NCBI GenBank assembly: GCA_000697665.1
Contig: KL197722.1
Span: 396,009-460,008 of the forward strand
Direction of reading: 5' to 3'
Length of the DNA: 64,000 nt
From: Jaapia argillacea MUCL 33604
Taxonomy: Eukaryota > Basidiomycota > Agaricomycetes > Jaapiales > Jaapiaceae
Of this stretch, positions 51,699-64,000 are shown piece by piece. Numbering within the stretch: the first letter of the stretch is position 1; every line of letters starts with the position of its first letter. The translations under genes and the position numbers were made by a program. The notes beneath the pieces are model-generated. The model saw only the letters and a program-made list of their open reading frames with translations. It was not told where the DNA came from and did not search any database.

Positions 51699-52633
51699 AT
51701 TAGTTTCGCCCTCATGCAGAAAAGAAGATCGCTCGGAAGGCCTTTTTCCGAAGACCTCCGCAATATGGTCGACATCAGATAGAGCATGAAAGACTTGTAC
51801 TCGGTGTGGCTGTTGCTCTCTCGGTGAAGGGAGGTTTGCAACGCCACACGAATTACAAGCCAAAGGGGCGATCTCCGCCAAGGGAGCTTTGCGTTGTCCC
51901 ATAAGATGTCATCCGCAATCCTCTTTCGAATGCGAGGGACTTCCTCGGGTTCACCGATGCCCCGAAGGATGCCGGTGAGGAGTTGAGTGATGTAGCGAGG
52001 ATGTGCAGTATCTCTGGTCTCGATGACAGCTGAACCTGCTTTTTCGGTAGTTGGAGCAGAGTCAAGGATGTCGACGTCCATGTGCGCAAGGAAGGAAGAG
52101 AGCTCTGTGAGAAAGGAGGAGTCTTCAACTATCTTACAGAGGACGCCAATAGCGGGCCCTGGATAAGAGCACAAGAGTTTCCCCTTGGCCCCCATGATCT
52201 TCTCGTTCGGAACAGACACTTCGAACGATTCAAAGATGGTCTTATCGACGAACTTGCGCACCAAAAGTCCCGCGTTTTGGGCTCGAATGAGGAAGGTGAG
52301 AGTGTCTTCAAAAGAGAACTGAGTTCGATATGTAAACAATTCAACATAGAACACACCTCCAGGTTCCATCCTCGCAATAGAGCTTGAGACATCGTCGGCG
52401 GCGAGGGCGCCGAGCTTGTGAGATGATGTTAAATTCTTTAACATCTTCACAATCGGCGTCCAACGCTCCTGAGCATCAGGAGGCAACAACTCTTTGTACT
52501 CGATAGCGCAGCGAAGCGTCTGATCACAGAGTGCAAAGTCGTTGCTGGCATCATGATCATCTTTCTGCGGTAGCTTCATTGGAAGAAAGACATGATTAAT
52601 GAGGTACATCAACGTTTTGGGAACGTTGGACAT
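50916..52633 (-). CDS. giant DUF3638-type protein, copy D, 5' fragment cut by assembly gap
   Basis: Exon 1 is 52357-52633 (ATG, MSNVPKTLMYLINHVFLP) and exon 2 runs from 52305 to the gap. Together they give 555 residues of an expected about 3080. The frame is open and reaches the start of the coiled coil (SREHQLL). Exon 1 has exactly the length of copy B exon 1 (277 nt). Intron 1 (52306-52356) is 51 nt and stop-free. The last 783 bp before the gap look identical to 62845-63627 in copy C. It carries the same three-residue insertion as C (HLDVKADEAACTT) where B reads HLNVEAACTT. Whether this is a fourth paralog or an assembly artefact cannot be decided from the sequence. Confidence 0.75.
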
Positions 52634-52745
52634 GATTGAGAGTTGACGAGCTGAGAATAGGAAAAGTTGGATAGTTCAGTTTATGTCTCGACGACGAGGG
52701 CGTAGAAAAACAAGAAGAGACAATCACCCAAAAGCCCTTGTCCCA

Positions 52746-52753
52746 TTTATATA
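52746..52753 (-). promoter_or_regulatory. TATA box of giant gene copy D
   Basis: TATATAAA on the minus strand lies 113-120 bp upstream of the ATG at 52633. The spacing matches that of copy A, although the surrounding promoter sequence differs. Confidence 0.6.
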
Positions 52754-54659
52754 CGACACGCCGGACACCCCGCTATCGATCAAGATAGGCGCGCGCTTTG
52801 AGCTCAAAGCTCGGTCGGATGGAGACCCTCATTCGCAAACAAGACCAATATCCGTCAATCAGCGAGCGTCAGGCGATGGCATGAGGAGTACAGCACTAGT
52901 ACAGCATTGGCGAAGATAACAGTGCTTGGCTCAGAAAGGCCTTGTGGGGTTTGCGTTACGCCGGTGAACTTCGCAGCGGAGTCGACCCATGACTTGTGCG
53001 GCCGCAGAGCAGTGATGGGTTTGGGAAGACGCTCATCGTGCCCTTGCGCTGGTATATAAGGCGAGAGATGAGGGTGTGGAAATGGTTGGGGAAGTCTTGA
53101 AGGCTTGAACAATGAAGTTGTGGGCTGGTTGAGGGTCGATTCTCGCGATCAGTTTCGTGACTTGGGTCGGGACTTCGTCGGGACACACCGTTCGGCTGAG
53201 CATAAAGCTATCCATCACAGTGCCAATGGCCATGCAGGGTAGTAACGAGCGGATTTTGAAGGCGTGCACAGTACATGGCAGTCATCTCTCGTGAACGCGT
53301 GAACGTCGATGGGTTGAAACAATGTTTGCCCACGTTGACAGCTAAGATTCTGACACTGTCATCCTTTCCCAGTCGCGCGGACGGCCAATGTGTCGGCTTC
53401 CCGTAAAAATGGGGCTTCAACGTTTCAACAGCAGTGCTGAAAAGCGCTGCACTGTGTATATCGGTAACAAGGCGATAATCAATTATCACCACGGTACTAC
53501 AGTACGTTGAATGGGAATCATGATGGTCCAATCAGGGCAGGTGAGCTCTCCGCCTGTACATCCATCTGATATCGCTAGCGCTCCTCCAAAAACAGGTTAC
53601 CTGATGACCCGGACTGGTCACAGGCTCCTTGACTGGCTTACAGAGGACCTACAAAAGAATCGCAGAAGATTGTTCTGATCGGAGCACCACACGAGGAGCG
53701 GCCACCGTGATCACAAAAAAACTAACCAAAGTTACTCCCACTTGGTGTACTTCAAGGGCTCCTGGTTTTTCGCGAAGGTCGCGACATATTGCTGGTATGT
53801 TTTCTCCATCAGCGCTGTGAATTTCTGGGGGGGACTGTGGTTACACCTCCCGTCCGGCGAGACACACGGTCCGTCGTCTCGTCATTCCACCTGTGTTCTC
53901 TCCCTAGTGTTGCGTCACAGCACAGCTTATCCCTAGCAACCCAAACAAACACCCTACCCCTCACCTCCGTTCCAGAAGGATTTGGTGTCCTCCACCAACT
54001 CCTCGAATCCTCACGTGGCTATTTCGCCCAAGTCCTCTCGGATGCCCGGGTGGATGCCAAGTGCGCTGGAGGGGGAGGAAAGATTGAGATGGACGATGGA
54101 CGATGGACGACGCCGTACTTGCTGTCGCTAACCCCCCACTCTTCTACCTCCATGTCAGACCAATGTCCAACCCTTATCGTGTCCCATCTTCCAAGCTCAC
54201 ATCGCTCCGGTTCTAATGATCTGATGCCTTGACCGGTGTGTCTATGCCTGCAGTCTCGTCTTGTCAACCTTACCTGACCGACGATAATAAGTAGCCGAGA
54301 TGAGAGTTCGAACATTAACCACTCTCAACAGCTTGCGCGGGCCCCGTTTATTTGGATCAGTCGGTTTTTACATGATGCTTCCCCTGTACCTACTATATAC
54401 CTTTCTGTACCATCTACATGCAACTCCTAAATTTATTCGTTTGTCTTGGGATGCTCATTGTGAAGGCGAGTTCGATTGAAGGAATATGACTTACTCGACT
54501 TTGTTGACTGGACCTTGAAGACTTGGGCTCACTATTGCTGTCTAAACTTGGTCTTCGACGGCGAACTTGGTCTGACTTGCGAGCAACTTGCACATGTCGA
54601 CAACTCATCCAAGACCCACAAGATGTGTAAGTGATGTGTAGTTTTGCTGATGCGCCAAA
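52754..54659. other. intergenic region between copies D and C
   Basis: No confident gene. A minus-strand stretch near 53033-53269 (DEVPTQVTKLIARIDPQPAH) and a plus-strand stretch near 53960-54060 (VPEGFGVLHQLLESSRGYF) look coding-like. They are short and unrecognised, and may be gene remnants. I found no clear phosphoesterase relic here, unlike beside copy B. Confidence 0.4.
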
Positions 54660-55075
54660 GGCGCTCGACCGAACACCCTTCGGCGATTCTCCTATGGATT
54701 TGAATGCAATTCCTACTACGTGCTATTGTGTGATCTTTCGGGCCTGGATCTATACGAAGTTGTCAGTGACTTATGGATTTCGCGTGTCGGAGACTTGGCC
54801 TACGTCCACGGGGACCCCTCACAAATTTTGAGCCTCGGGAACGACGTGGAGTCGAATTTGGACAGAACATAGATCATTTCTACATATCTCAACTCTAGAC
54901 GTACACAATATACAATGTCTCCTGAGTCGTCTCCAATACATAGTCCCACTCGAAATCGCGTCCTTGCGCTACTCTCCTATGGCAGTTAAGGTCTACAATC
55001 TTCGCTTTGAGATGGTCATAACAATCAGCATCTTCTCGTGCCTTGTTCGGTCACACCGAGGGGTGACTCACTTTA
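54660..55075. repeat. downstream flank of copy C, paralogous to 41000-41386
   Basis: Same blocks as in the flank of copy B, including GTACACAATATACAAT and GGTCATAACAATCAGCATCT. The final stretch before the stop codon is nearly the same in both. Confidence 0.8.
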
Positions 55076-58000
55076 TCAAAAGTCCTCCTCTGAAAGGAAC
55101 CGAGCGTGCAAAACTTTACCCAAATGGGTCGGCGCATAGGTCATCCCTTTGCGACGCAGCCCGATGAGCTCCTTCAAGTACGGCAAAGGGCTGTGGGTGA
55201 AAGGCGAGTTAGCCCGATCGGTGAGCGCTCGGCGATGCTCTCGTTTGATGAATCCATCGCTCTGCCACTCGACCCCACCGGCCTGTTGAATCTCTTGTGT
55301 ATAGATGCCCAAGAACTCGCAGAGCTGTAGGTAGGCTCTTTGATTTGCCAGGTACAGCTGACCGGCACATAGGTTGAGTTGAGCCAGCAGAATTGGGTCG
55401 GGAGAAACCCACGAGGTCGGGATAGTAGGAATAGAGTAGAGCCTCAGGTGGTCAACTGGCTTCATCTCCTGGGTTACTCTTGGGGTGTAGAGGTGAAGGT
55501 GCACCTTTCTGCTTTGCAGGATCTTCGGGAGTAGTTCGTTCACCTCGTAGGGGCTGACGATTACCAGGACTTTCGAGCTGCCATGAGTGCTGGAAATGAT
55601 CCATTGAACGGGTCGTAGATAATCTCCGAGGTAGTGGGATGACTCGGAGATGTCTATTGTCTGGATGAAGTCCCGCGTCACAAGTAGTTCCTGTGACCAA
55701 CCGTCATGGCTAAGCTCCGTCTGAGATCCTGCTGCTTCGCGTAGAGGCGGAAATGCACAACAAAATGCAGGTGAGCTTTGACGGATGACACCATCGCTTA
55801 CGAGGTAGCGAACATCGGGGTGGATAGAATGTTTCGCAGCTACAGCTTTGGGAGGTAGCTGAACTTGCTGCTCGCGTTCAATCTCGTGGGCAACTTCTCG
55901 CTCCTGTTCTTCCTCGGTGCGCATATGGGAGAACGATGTCACTCCGAGAAGTTCACACCGTTCGCGTATTTTGGGAATTTGGAGTGCCAGCTCGCTCAAC
56001 GGAGAGTCACTGGAGTGTGTATCATCGGAGCCAGGGACCCCATACATAGCATCCAGCGTGTTCGCTTCCCGCTGGAGCCAAGTTTCTTTAATATCCGAAG
56101 AGGAAGAATCGGTCGAAGAGAGCTTGCTCCAGGCTTTGTGTCGGCGGTCATAGTCAAGTCCTTGTTGAGCCCAATGAGGGACGTGGTGCTTGATATCGGC
56201 GCAAGTTTCGAGCATAGCCCATCGGAGCACGTCAATACTCCTAACCGGTCCAGAAGTTTTACCGTGCGCGGCTCCTGCAGCCTCCCGGATCTTTCTATCG
56301 ACTTCCAGCGGTGCGATGAACATCACGGACTGGCCAAATCCGAGTTTTCGCAAACGCATACAGCCTTGAGAGCAGATAAGTCTTCTTTTACTACCGCAGC
56401 AACGAAAAACCCACCTTGAGTTAAGCGATCTTTCGTCACCTTTGGACCCAATGTGACGGCAGCCCGATAATCACGAGGGAGCTTTAGATCGGTCCCTCTG
56501 GTGTGTGCATCGTCCAGATACACAAGACATTTGTCCAGTTGCGAATTGAACGATGACGTAATGAACGATTCAGTTCCACCGTCCTGAGTCGCCACTACCA
56601 GATTATCCTTTTCATTAAAAAATATTGCCGCAGGAACATCTGGCCTGAGACGAAGCCAATGCGTGACGAATTCGTCATTCGTCAAATCCAAAATCTGTGC
56701 TCCGACGTCCAATACCACTCGGATATCAGGGGTCTGGGCAACTATGACTTCCAACAGTTGTTCGCCAGACATCATTTCACCAGGCCAAGTTTGTGGACAA
56801 AGATAACAGTCGTTTTCGGGCTGCAGGAGATATGAGAGCACCTTGGCATTGGTGCTCAGTTGGCCGGGAGGATCACGTTGAGAGACTGAGGTTGGTAAGA
56901 GATATTGGTTGTCGTTGGTGCCGCTGAAACCGGTCGTGAGATGATGCTTCACTTCGGCAAGATCCCAACTCGAAGCGGTCAGCTTCTGGGGGAATTCTTT
57001 CGCGGCCTTCGGAAATACCACCTGCGATAGGTAGAAATTAACCACTGCATGATTTTGGCGAAAATGCGGGATCAACATTTCTCGTCGTTGTTCGCCATCC
57101 CTGGTGTTCACTCCGCTGAGCTGACGAAGACATTCCGGTATAGAACTGTTCGCTCTGATCCAACATGCGTATTCGAGCGCGGGGTTGTCCAGTTTGTAAA
57201 GTAGCTGGAAGCACGAATCTAGCTCGTTTTCTGTCAAGCCTTCATAAAAATAGCTCAAGCAGGTAAGGAGGATGGCCACGTCAGAATGTCCAAATTCTGC
57301 CCTTGGGGAAGGAACGTCTTTTGCGCGGTAGGGAACGGCCAACAGGGAGCGAGAGCGGTCGAGGCCGTAATCCACTCTCCATCGCTTGCCTTTCAAGGCG
57401 TACACAAGTATCCCATGGGCCAACAGGCCACGGAGTAGCAGGAGGCTTTTCCAGAGTTCGCTATCCTCGCAATACTTCTTCAAGATGTGGGACTCCCCAG
57501 AGGAAACATTCATGTTGCCGATGAATGCTCCGGCCATGCGGCGCAGTTGATCGGGCAAAGGAGCGAAACAGCAGTTCGATATTTCGCCATTGATCACGGC
57601 CTGGATGATTTCTGAAACCAAAGCTTCACCGGCCTCCGATTCCAGGATGCGGACAGATGGAAAGCCACCCCGAGGAAGGTGCCCCATTTCTATTCCGGAC
57701 GGAAACCGTCGTTGAATCTGAGGTGCACGCCTACGGACGAGTGAAAGGACCTGCTGGATCGTTGTCCAGCGGTCTGGATGGTGCTCCAGAGGTTGTTGTT
57801 CTCCAATGGAGTAGATGAGCTGATACTTCACTGCCAAGATTTCGTCGCTTTCGTCGAGGACATCACGGCAGTAACGCTCGAGCCACCGCTGGGAATTGAT
57901 AAGCTGCTTGGCGATGGCTTGGTCTTCAGATCTCTCGCTCAACCCCATGTCAACCCCCATCAGCTTGAAGGAGAGAATGTGCTCCGGCTGCACAACTAAT

Positions 58001-61000
58001 ACGCCATTGACTCGAAGGCAGTGTTCGTACAGATCTTGGATGTGCTGTACTTGGCGAGAACCGACTCGAAGGGACCGAGAGAAGGGCATATAGAAAATCT
58101 GTCGGTTCGTAAGACCGCTCAAACGTTCAACAAGGAGCTGAAACATTTGATTGGCCAGGGCTTTCAGCACAACGATTCTCGTCAGTTTCGTGCCATCAGC
58201 GAGAGATGTGGCGACCATAGGTACGATGACGGACGATTTTCCTTCACCCATGTTGAGCTGGAGGACCGTGTTTCTGGAGGAGGGAGGGTCAAGCATCTCC
58301 TTGGCGATTTGGATCTGAACAGGGCGCGCAAGGAAATCCCCGTCAATCTGGTGAAGGAAGCGTCTGTCAGCCTCGCATAGTCAATACTGGAGATGTGCGC
58401 ACCTGAATCAACAGCCAGTCTACATTAAGTGCGGAGTCACGGTCGAAGCAACCAACGTTCTCCAACTCTCTCCAAACGTCTTCCTTCTTCCCCAGGAGGG
58501 CACATCCAAGGATTCGTTGTGATCGCTGATAGAGAAGGAGAGCCATCGCAAACACTGACAGGATGTCTTTCCAAGGAGTTGTGAGGCTTATTCCACATGT
58601 TGTAGCCAAGAGCGCTAACACAGATCGACGAGTGATGCGGGGCCAGAGGTGGGAAGTAAACACCACCTTCTCAATAGGAGTGGAGGGGGACAAGGCTGAC
58701 AATATGGACGCAAATACTTCTTGAACATACGCTCGGCACTTTTCATAATGAAGGACAACCTCCACAATGGAATATTCCTTCCTTGGGTGTGGGGAACTGG
58801 TATGGAGTGCCTCCAAACTTTTCATGAGACCCTCTCCGTAACGTCTGGGAAAACGATCCGAACTGCTCTGGAACTCCGAAATAAGTGACTGTAGAGCAGG
58901 CGATGCGCTCGGAGCTCTTAGGATGTCCGGGAGAGAACCAGCTTTGGGTGTATTTCGCTGAAGGAGGTGTCTCAATGTCAGCCGTGAGAGGGGCGAAAAC
59001 GGAGCCGTTCCAATAGTGGCAATAGTGCAAGGAGTGAAGCTGTATTTCGGAGGAGAGTTTGAGATGGGTTGAAAAGATTGATCTAAGACGTTTTGCACGG
59101 CGAGTATGTGTTCGTGGAGGTCTGCATTAGAACTCCATGATCGAAACAAGGGGATGGCTCTGCCCATCAATATATTCGTGTCAATGAATTTGAAAGACCC
59201 TGTCGATGGGAAAGTGGGTGTCGGACAGGGCCATTGCGCCATCAAGAAGTCAACGATCTGAGTGGTTTCTGATGAGAGCGAATCCTGGTAGCTTGATTGG
59301 CGCCGGTGTTCATAACTCGGGTCTGTCTCCCGGTAATTCCTTTGGATGTGGGATGCGGGACTCTGTTCCATCGCGATGGCACATTCCCGAGCAAGCTGCG
59401 ATAATTCCTGTCTTTTTGGGTAGACACCCTTTGAAAGATCATAAGATGACCAGGGTGGTGGATGTATTGAGCGAAACTGGGGTAGGGTTGCGAAGGCCAA
59501 TATGGTGGGGATGAGATCATGCACCTCCAGCCGGTTTGGGCCATACGCCATCGAGCACAGTGAAAACATCACTTCGTAGCGGGTGCCACCATTCCGGCAC
59601 AAGTCATATAGCGTTACCCAAACCTCGTTGAGGCCTTGTTCCATCCAGTGACGCCTGTAAGACATCGTCAAACTGGTGCTCTGTGAGCCCGAAATCTCTT
59701 GCCATCCCGTCAAGGTATCCCACAGTTGGCGGGAAGTGTTCAACCGCAAGGGCCAATTATGTATCATGGCCGAGAATTTGCATGCCATCTGCTCCCCCTC
59801 ATCATCGTGATTGCCGTCGAGAAGATCTTGCGATACGTAGACCAAGTCTCCGGAATCTGAGGAAACGATATCCGTAAGCTCCGGCGGATAGTAGATCGCA
59901 TTTCGACGAGCAGCACGATCCAGCAACAGAGGAATCAAAGGTAAAGCACCACTATCAGAGCAACATCCAGGTCGCTGAAACACGCTCAGGGAAGCGGCAT
60001 GCTGTTTGATCGTTTCCACGACAATCCAGAACCCATCATGCTGGGCGGTCGACGGCAAATTCTCCTCCCACTTGGTGCTCTGCATCACCTGGAGGTGGAT
60101 GGGATAGTACACTCTTCGAGGTGTGAGAGAACTGATTTTGTCGAGAATCTCCATGGCATCATCATCGAGGTTTTGGAACGACTTGCATCGAGCAGAGCGC
60201 AATGCAAGAAGGGCCTCCTCCGTACCGGTCGTCCCAGTCAAAGGATCTGGCAAGCAATGGCTGCTAACGGCGTGGAGATGGACTTTATACAACTCACAGT
60301 CCAACGCAACACTGCCCACGAGGCGACCTAGGGTCGTATCGATGTGATATCTGTGAAAACGGACTCGACGTTGGAACTTCGTATCCACAGTGATGGTGGT
60401 ATGATGTCCATTTCTTGCGGTGCGCACTTCGCCAATGGGAATAATGACAGACCGAATGGGTGAAAGGCCATCATTTATGTCTATCTTTCGGAGGATTAGT
60501 TGGCTTTCGAGTCCGAACATTGTTCCCGTAGATTGATTAGGATCAATAACCATCCCCGGCAGATTCTGGCACTCGAGATTACCATGGGTATTGAGGGAAA
60601 ACGAGAGGCGGAATCGAGGAAGGTCGATGACTAGGGACTCTCCGACTGAGTTGCAGGTGGGCATAAGATATTCCTTGTACTCCAAGGGCTCCAGGCAAGC
60701 AGAGATCATCGCAAACGACGGGCTACGGATATCGATGAGACGAATGGAAGTTGCTGTCTTCAGGATCAGAGGATGATCTACACAGAAGATCATTGTCCAT
60801 TCTTTGGTCGCAGAGTCCCATGGATTCTGCAGTGGACGAAATTCAATTTCTCCGGTCGAAACGTCCATCCAGTGAGCATAATCTTGAACCAACAACTTTG
60901 GGAAATCCCCTGTAATTACTTCATGAGGGATGAGTTCAAGAAGTCGTGAATCGTGTTCAGCTCTGATAACGAGGTGAGTCCCGTCCCGCAAAGTGAAATT

Positions 61001-64000
61001 GACCTAGATAGCCTTCAGCATATTATTCTCACCAGATACTATTTGGAACGCACCTGATGGTCAAAGACAGAACTTCTGGTAGCATAATCGAATTCGGGAA
61101 GTTTGGAAGGTACAACGTGGAAGACTTTCTACAAACCCATTGTATTGTCAATCGGTGAGAGAGACCTGTAACTAATCAACATACCTGGCCAAATATCCGA
61201 CGGTAGGTAGGATGATTTATGATAACAGGTGGTAAGCGACCAAGCGGTTTTCCGTCAATGAGCATTTGTCCCGCCAGGATATCAAGGTCCACATGCTGTG
61301 GTCTCCCCTTAGCGCTACCCTCTGTGCTCGAGGAGAACCATCGGTCTTCGGGAGGGGAGCGACGTCTCCAGTTGGTCCCAGGTTGATAATCGGACCAAAG
61401 AGAGTGGATGGCTTTGTCTATCCCGGCACGGTCCTGCCCAATACGCAGGGAAAGATGTGGCTCCAAGAAGTGAGCGAGGCGATGATCGCGCGCCAGAATT
61501 CGCTTTAGATCGGCGGACATGTTGCTTTGAGGTGGTGTATTGTCATGGACGATGATACCACACTCGAGAGCTATTGCAACGTCTTCCGGTGAAATCAAGA
61601 GGGGAAGAATGTGGCATACTCCTACATCATACGAGCTTCGACAGGTCGCAGCTGCTTCACAGAGGCGCAATAAAACCTCCTGGTTCTCGCTTTCACTATG
61701 TTGCGCCATATCGGTCAGCCGACGGATCCACGCCAAAGTTGCGTTCCGAGCTGCCCGGAGCAGTTTGTACCCAGTAGAGGCAATCACAGGATCTGTTGTT
61801 GAAGCCAAAAGACGACAAGTCAAAGCGATGACAGTTCGCATCGATGCTAATTCCGCCCAGTTGGCCTCAATGGTCCGCAATAGGTCTTGGAGTTGATCGA
61901 GTAAAGCCCGAGCGAACTTGACACTCCCCAACTCCGCATGTGATTCCCATACATCGTCATTTGATAGGGGTCCAATCTGCCATGCAGTTTGCATCATTAG
62001 GAGGTGCACTTCCTCCCGATGGAAACTCAGACATCGTGACAAGAGTTCCCTCAAGATATTTGGCCATTGGAGGCGGTGACCGCTGCGCAAGGTGGCAAAG
62101 GCGATGTATTCGTGGAGATTGAGATCGCGGGAGCAGTCAGCTTGATTGGCAATGACTTGATTTGACGTATGAAGAGTTCCAGTCACAGAGTACTGAAGGT
62201 CTGTGTACGGCCCATCCAGTGGAAGCTGGAGTGTGCAACCGGGTGTCGTATCACAACCGGCGAATGGGGCATCAATGAATGACTCTGAGATAGTATCAAA
62301 TAGGACCCATGAGAGACCGTTGTTCAGGCATGTGGCATCAGCGGTGGAGGGGAGCGCATGATCCTGATAATGAGAATTTAAAAAGGATTTGGTCGTGGAT
62401 GCCAATGTAATTCGCCCAACATTGGTGCGAGCTTGAATATAATCCTGAAGTCCAACGTAGTCTGCTATCTCGATTTTGGCTTCAGAATCTGACTGGGAAA
62501 GCCTTTGATGCATGCAAGATTCTCGGAGAAGGCTGTAGGTCGTGTCTCTCCAAGTGCGGAAAACCAAGGGGCATGCGAGTTCGAACACAGTGGCTCGTGC
62601 TTCGAATAAATTACGGGACAGGGGCCACTCGTGCACTTTGATCCGCAGCTCAGCTGCCTCACGTTCAAGAGCGCACTTCTCGCAATTCCCGGAGTGACGA
62701 GTCCTGCGCGCCCAACAGTCATAGTGATATTGGTGAGACAATGAGCGGGCTTCGGTGGTGAGCCTCCTGTATTGCGCATTCATTTCCTCAAGCTCTCTGA
62801 GCTTGGCTCCTTTCTCGACAGTTGCATCCATTTCGATACGACTCTTGAGGAGCTGATGCTCACGTGACGTCTCGAAATACCGCACAGCAAAAGAATCCCG
62901 GCTCATGGTCGTCGCAAATACAGACCAGCCCGGCCTCGAACGCTCATGGCGACCTCGCAGGTACTTGACGATGGCGACCAAACGGGCGGTAGACATAGCT
63001 TTTCGGAGGAGGAGGGGTTCAAGGAGGTCGACGGAAATTTCAGGGGAATAATCCTCCAAGAGCGGGCATTGCGCCACTGACAAGCGGTCGAGGGCGACCC
63101 ATAGCTCGAACAGGGTCAACAGCATGACGGACCAGTCCTCGGGATTGGAGTCATAGAGTTTCTTGGCAGCGGAGGAGTATTCGTCAATCCACTTGGACAC
63201 GGTAGTACACGCAGCCTCATCGGCCTTAACGTCCAGGTGGCGAGCCACCCAATCATCGATACCGATTTCGACGGCCAACTCGAAGTCCGCCAGTGCGATA
63301 AACGTGTTCTCCTCAAACGCTGTGGCAAAGCTGGAGTGATTGAGGGACTGAAACCGAGGAAACTCATTTGGTTCGAAAGACGTCGATGAGGGATCAATGG
63401 AATCCTGCCGCAAGATCTTCGAGATATAATCTCTACTGTTATCGAGCGATATATGGGTATCTGCGATGAGGTCGAGATCTTTAGGGCACCAGGGTGGAGA
63501 GGCCTCTTGCCTCCTTTGCACGGCTTCCCATCTATTCTGTAAGAGTGTCTGCGTCCATTCCACACTTTGCTCCACCTCTGAAACCACGAACTGTGGCGTA
63601 GAAGAGCCGAGCTTGGACAAACGCCTGCTTAGTTTCGCCCTCATACAGAAAAGAAGATCGCTGGGAAGGCCTTTTTCCGAAGACCTCCGCAATATGGTCG
63701 ACATCAGATAGAGCATGAAAGACTTGTACTGGGTGTGGCTGTTGCTCTCTCGGTGAAGGGAGGTTTGCAACGCCACACGAATTACAAGCCAAAGGGGTGA
63801 TCTCCGCCAAGGGAGCTTCGCGTTGTCCCACAAGATGTCATCCGCAATCCTCTTTCGAATGCGAGGAACTTCCTCGGGTTCACCGATTCCCCGAAGAATG
63901 CCGGTGAGGAGTTGAGTGATGTAGCGAGGATGGGTAGTATCTCTGGTCTCGATGACAGCTGAACCTGCTTTGTCGGTAGTTGGTGCGGAGTCGAGGATGT
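55076..64000 (-). CDS. giant DUF3638/DUF3645-type protein with SecA-like ATPase core, copy C (5' end beyond window)
   Basis: The gene enters at 64000 inside exon 2 and runs to a TGA at 55076-55078. Exon limits are about 61184->64000, 61055-61129, 58405-61003, 56420-58349 and 55076-56364, with the same intron positions as in A and B. Reading frames are open throughout. Motifs present are CEKC after the coiled coil, HEYIAFATLRSGHRLQW, SHCLPDPLTGTTGTEEAL, NMGEGKSS, LDESDE, VPYRAKDVPSPRAEFGHSDV (Ser instead of Pro), TRGTDLKL and RLRKLGFGQSVMF. The first exon and about 250 nt of exon 2 should lie just outside. The 5' part is a mosaic: 62845-63627 equals copy D, while 63732-64000 equals copy B (50065-50333). 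Confidence 0.85.

Noticed and set aside
29050-52633. Giant genes as ubiquitin hydrolases
   Set aside because: Automatic labels of this kind exist for the family, but no Cys-His protease motif could be recognised, whereas the ATPase motifs are clear. I therefore do not assign that activity.
53789-54232. 147-codon plus-strand frame between copies D and C
   Set aside because: A short middle part looks coding-like (VPEGFGVLHQLLESS) but the rest does not. No start, intron or family supports a gene; at most a remnant.
29050-64000. Array as a mobile element
   Set aside because: No terminal repeats, target-site duplications, transposase or reverse transcriptase were seen. The array fits tandem segmental duplication.

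Overview
The window looks like nuclear DNA of a filamentous basidiomycete, probably an agaricomycete. Genes are compact and on both strands, and are split by many 45-65 bp GT..AG introns. The products are eukaryotic: a BEM2-type RhoGAP, an F-BAR/SH3 cytokinesis scaffold, the coatomer zeta subunit, a carnosine N-methyltransferase-like enzyme, Kex2-type secreted proteins, and giant fungal DUF3638-type proteins. No bacterial operons, IS elements, CRISPR arrays or rRNA genes were seen. All exon structures given here were worked out by hand from splice signals and frame continuity.

Left third (1-28.6 kb), ordinary single-copy fungal genes: a BEM2-like RhoGAP (955-8501, +); a degenerate dual-specificity-phosphatase-like protein without P-loop Cys and Arg (8764-9684, -); an F-BAR plus SH3 Hof1/Cdc15/Imp2-type protein (10648-14235, -); a gene-poor stretch (14.2-17.5 kb); a small one-TM protein; an N2227/CARNMT1-type methyltransferase (18164-19354, -); a secreted protein of unknown function (20629-about 21975, +); an unknown three-exon gene (22331-23021, -); a stand-alone NIF3/PII-like small protein (23682-24225, -) divergent from coatomer zeta (24428-25129, +); and a secreted calcineurin-like phosphoesterase/5'-nucleotidase relative (26487-28627, +).

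Right half (29-64 kb), a tandem array of giant genes on the minus strand. Each complete copy has six exons and encodes about 3,080 residues. Copy A is 29050-38568, copy B 41387-50894, copy D is a 5' fragment at 50916-52633 cut by a 20-N assembly gap, and copy C is 55076 to beyond the window. The C-terminal third carries an ATPase core whose motifs (GEGK[T/S], DESDE, TRGTDLKL and a following Arg-rich segment) are in the same order as in SecA-type SF2 translocases. The intact phosphoesterase gene is convergent with copy A. A decayed fragment of the same gene sits in the same place next to copy B, so the duplicated unit seems to have been [phosphoesterase + giant gene]. Copies B, C and D share long tracts with no visible difference but in a mosaic pattern, pointing to gene conversion, very recent duplication, or an assembly problem at the gap.

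The array is the most unusual part of the window: a locally amplified, homogenising family of giant SecA-like ATPases of unknown function.
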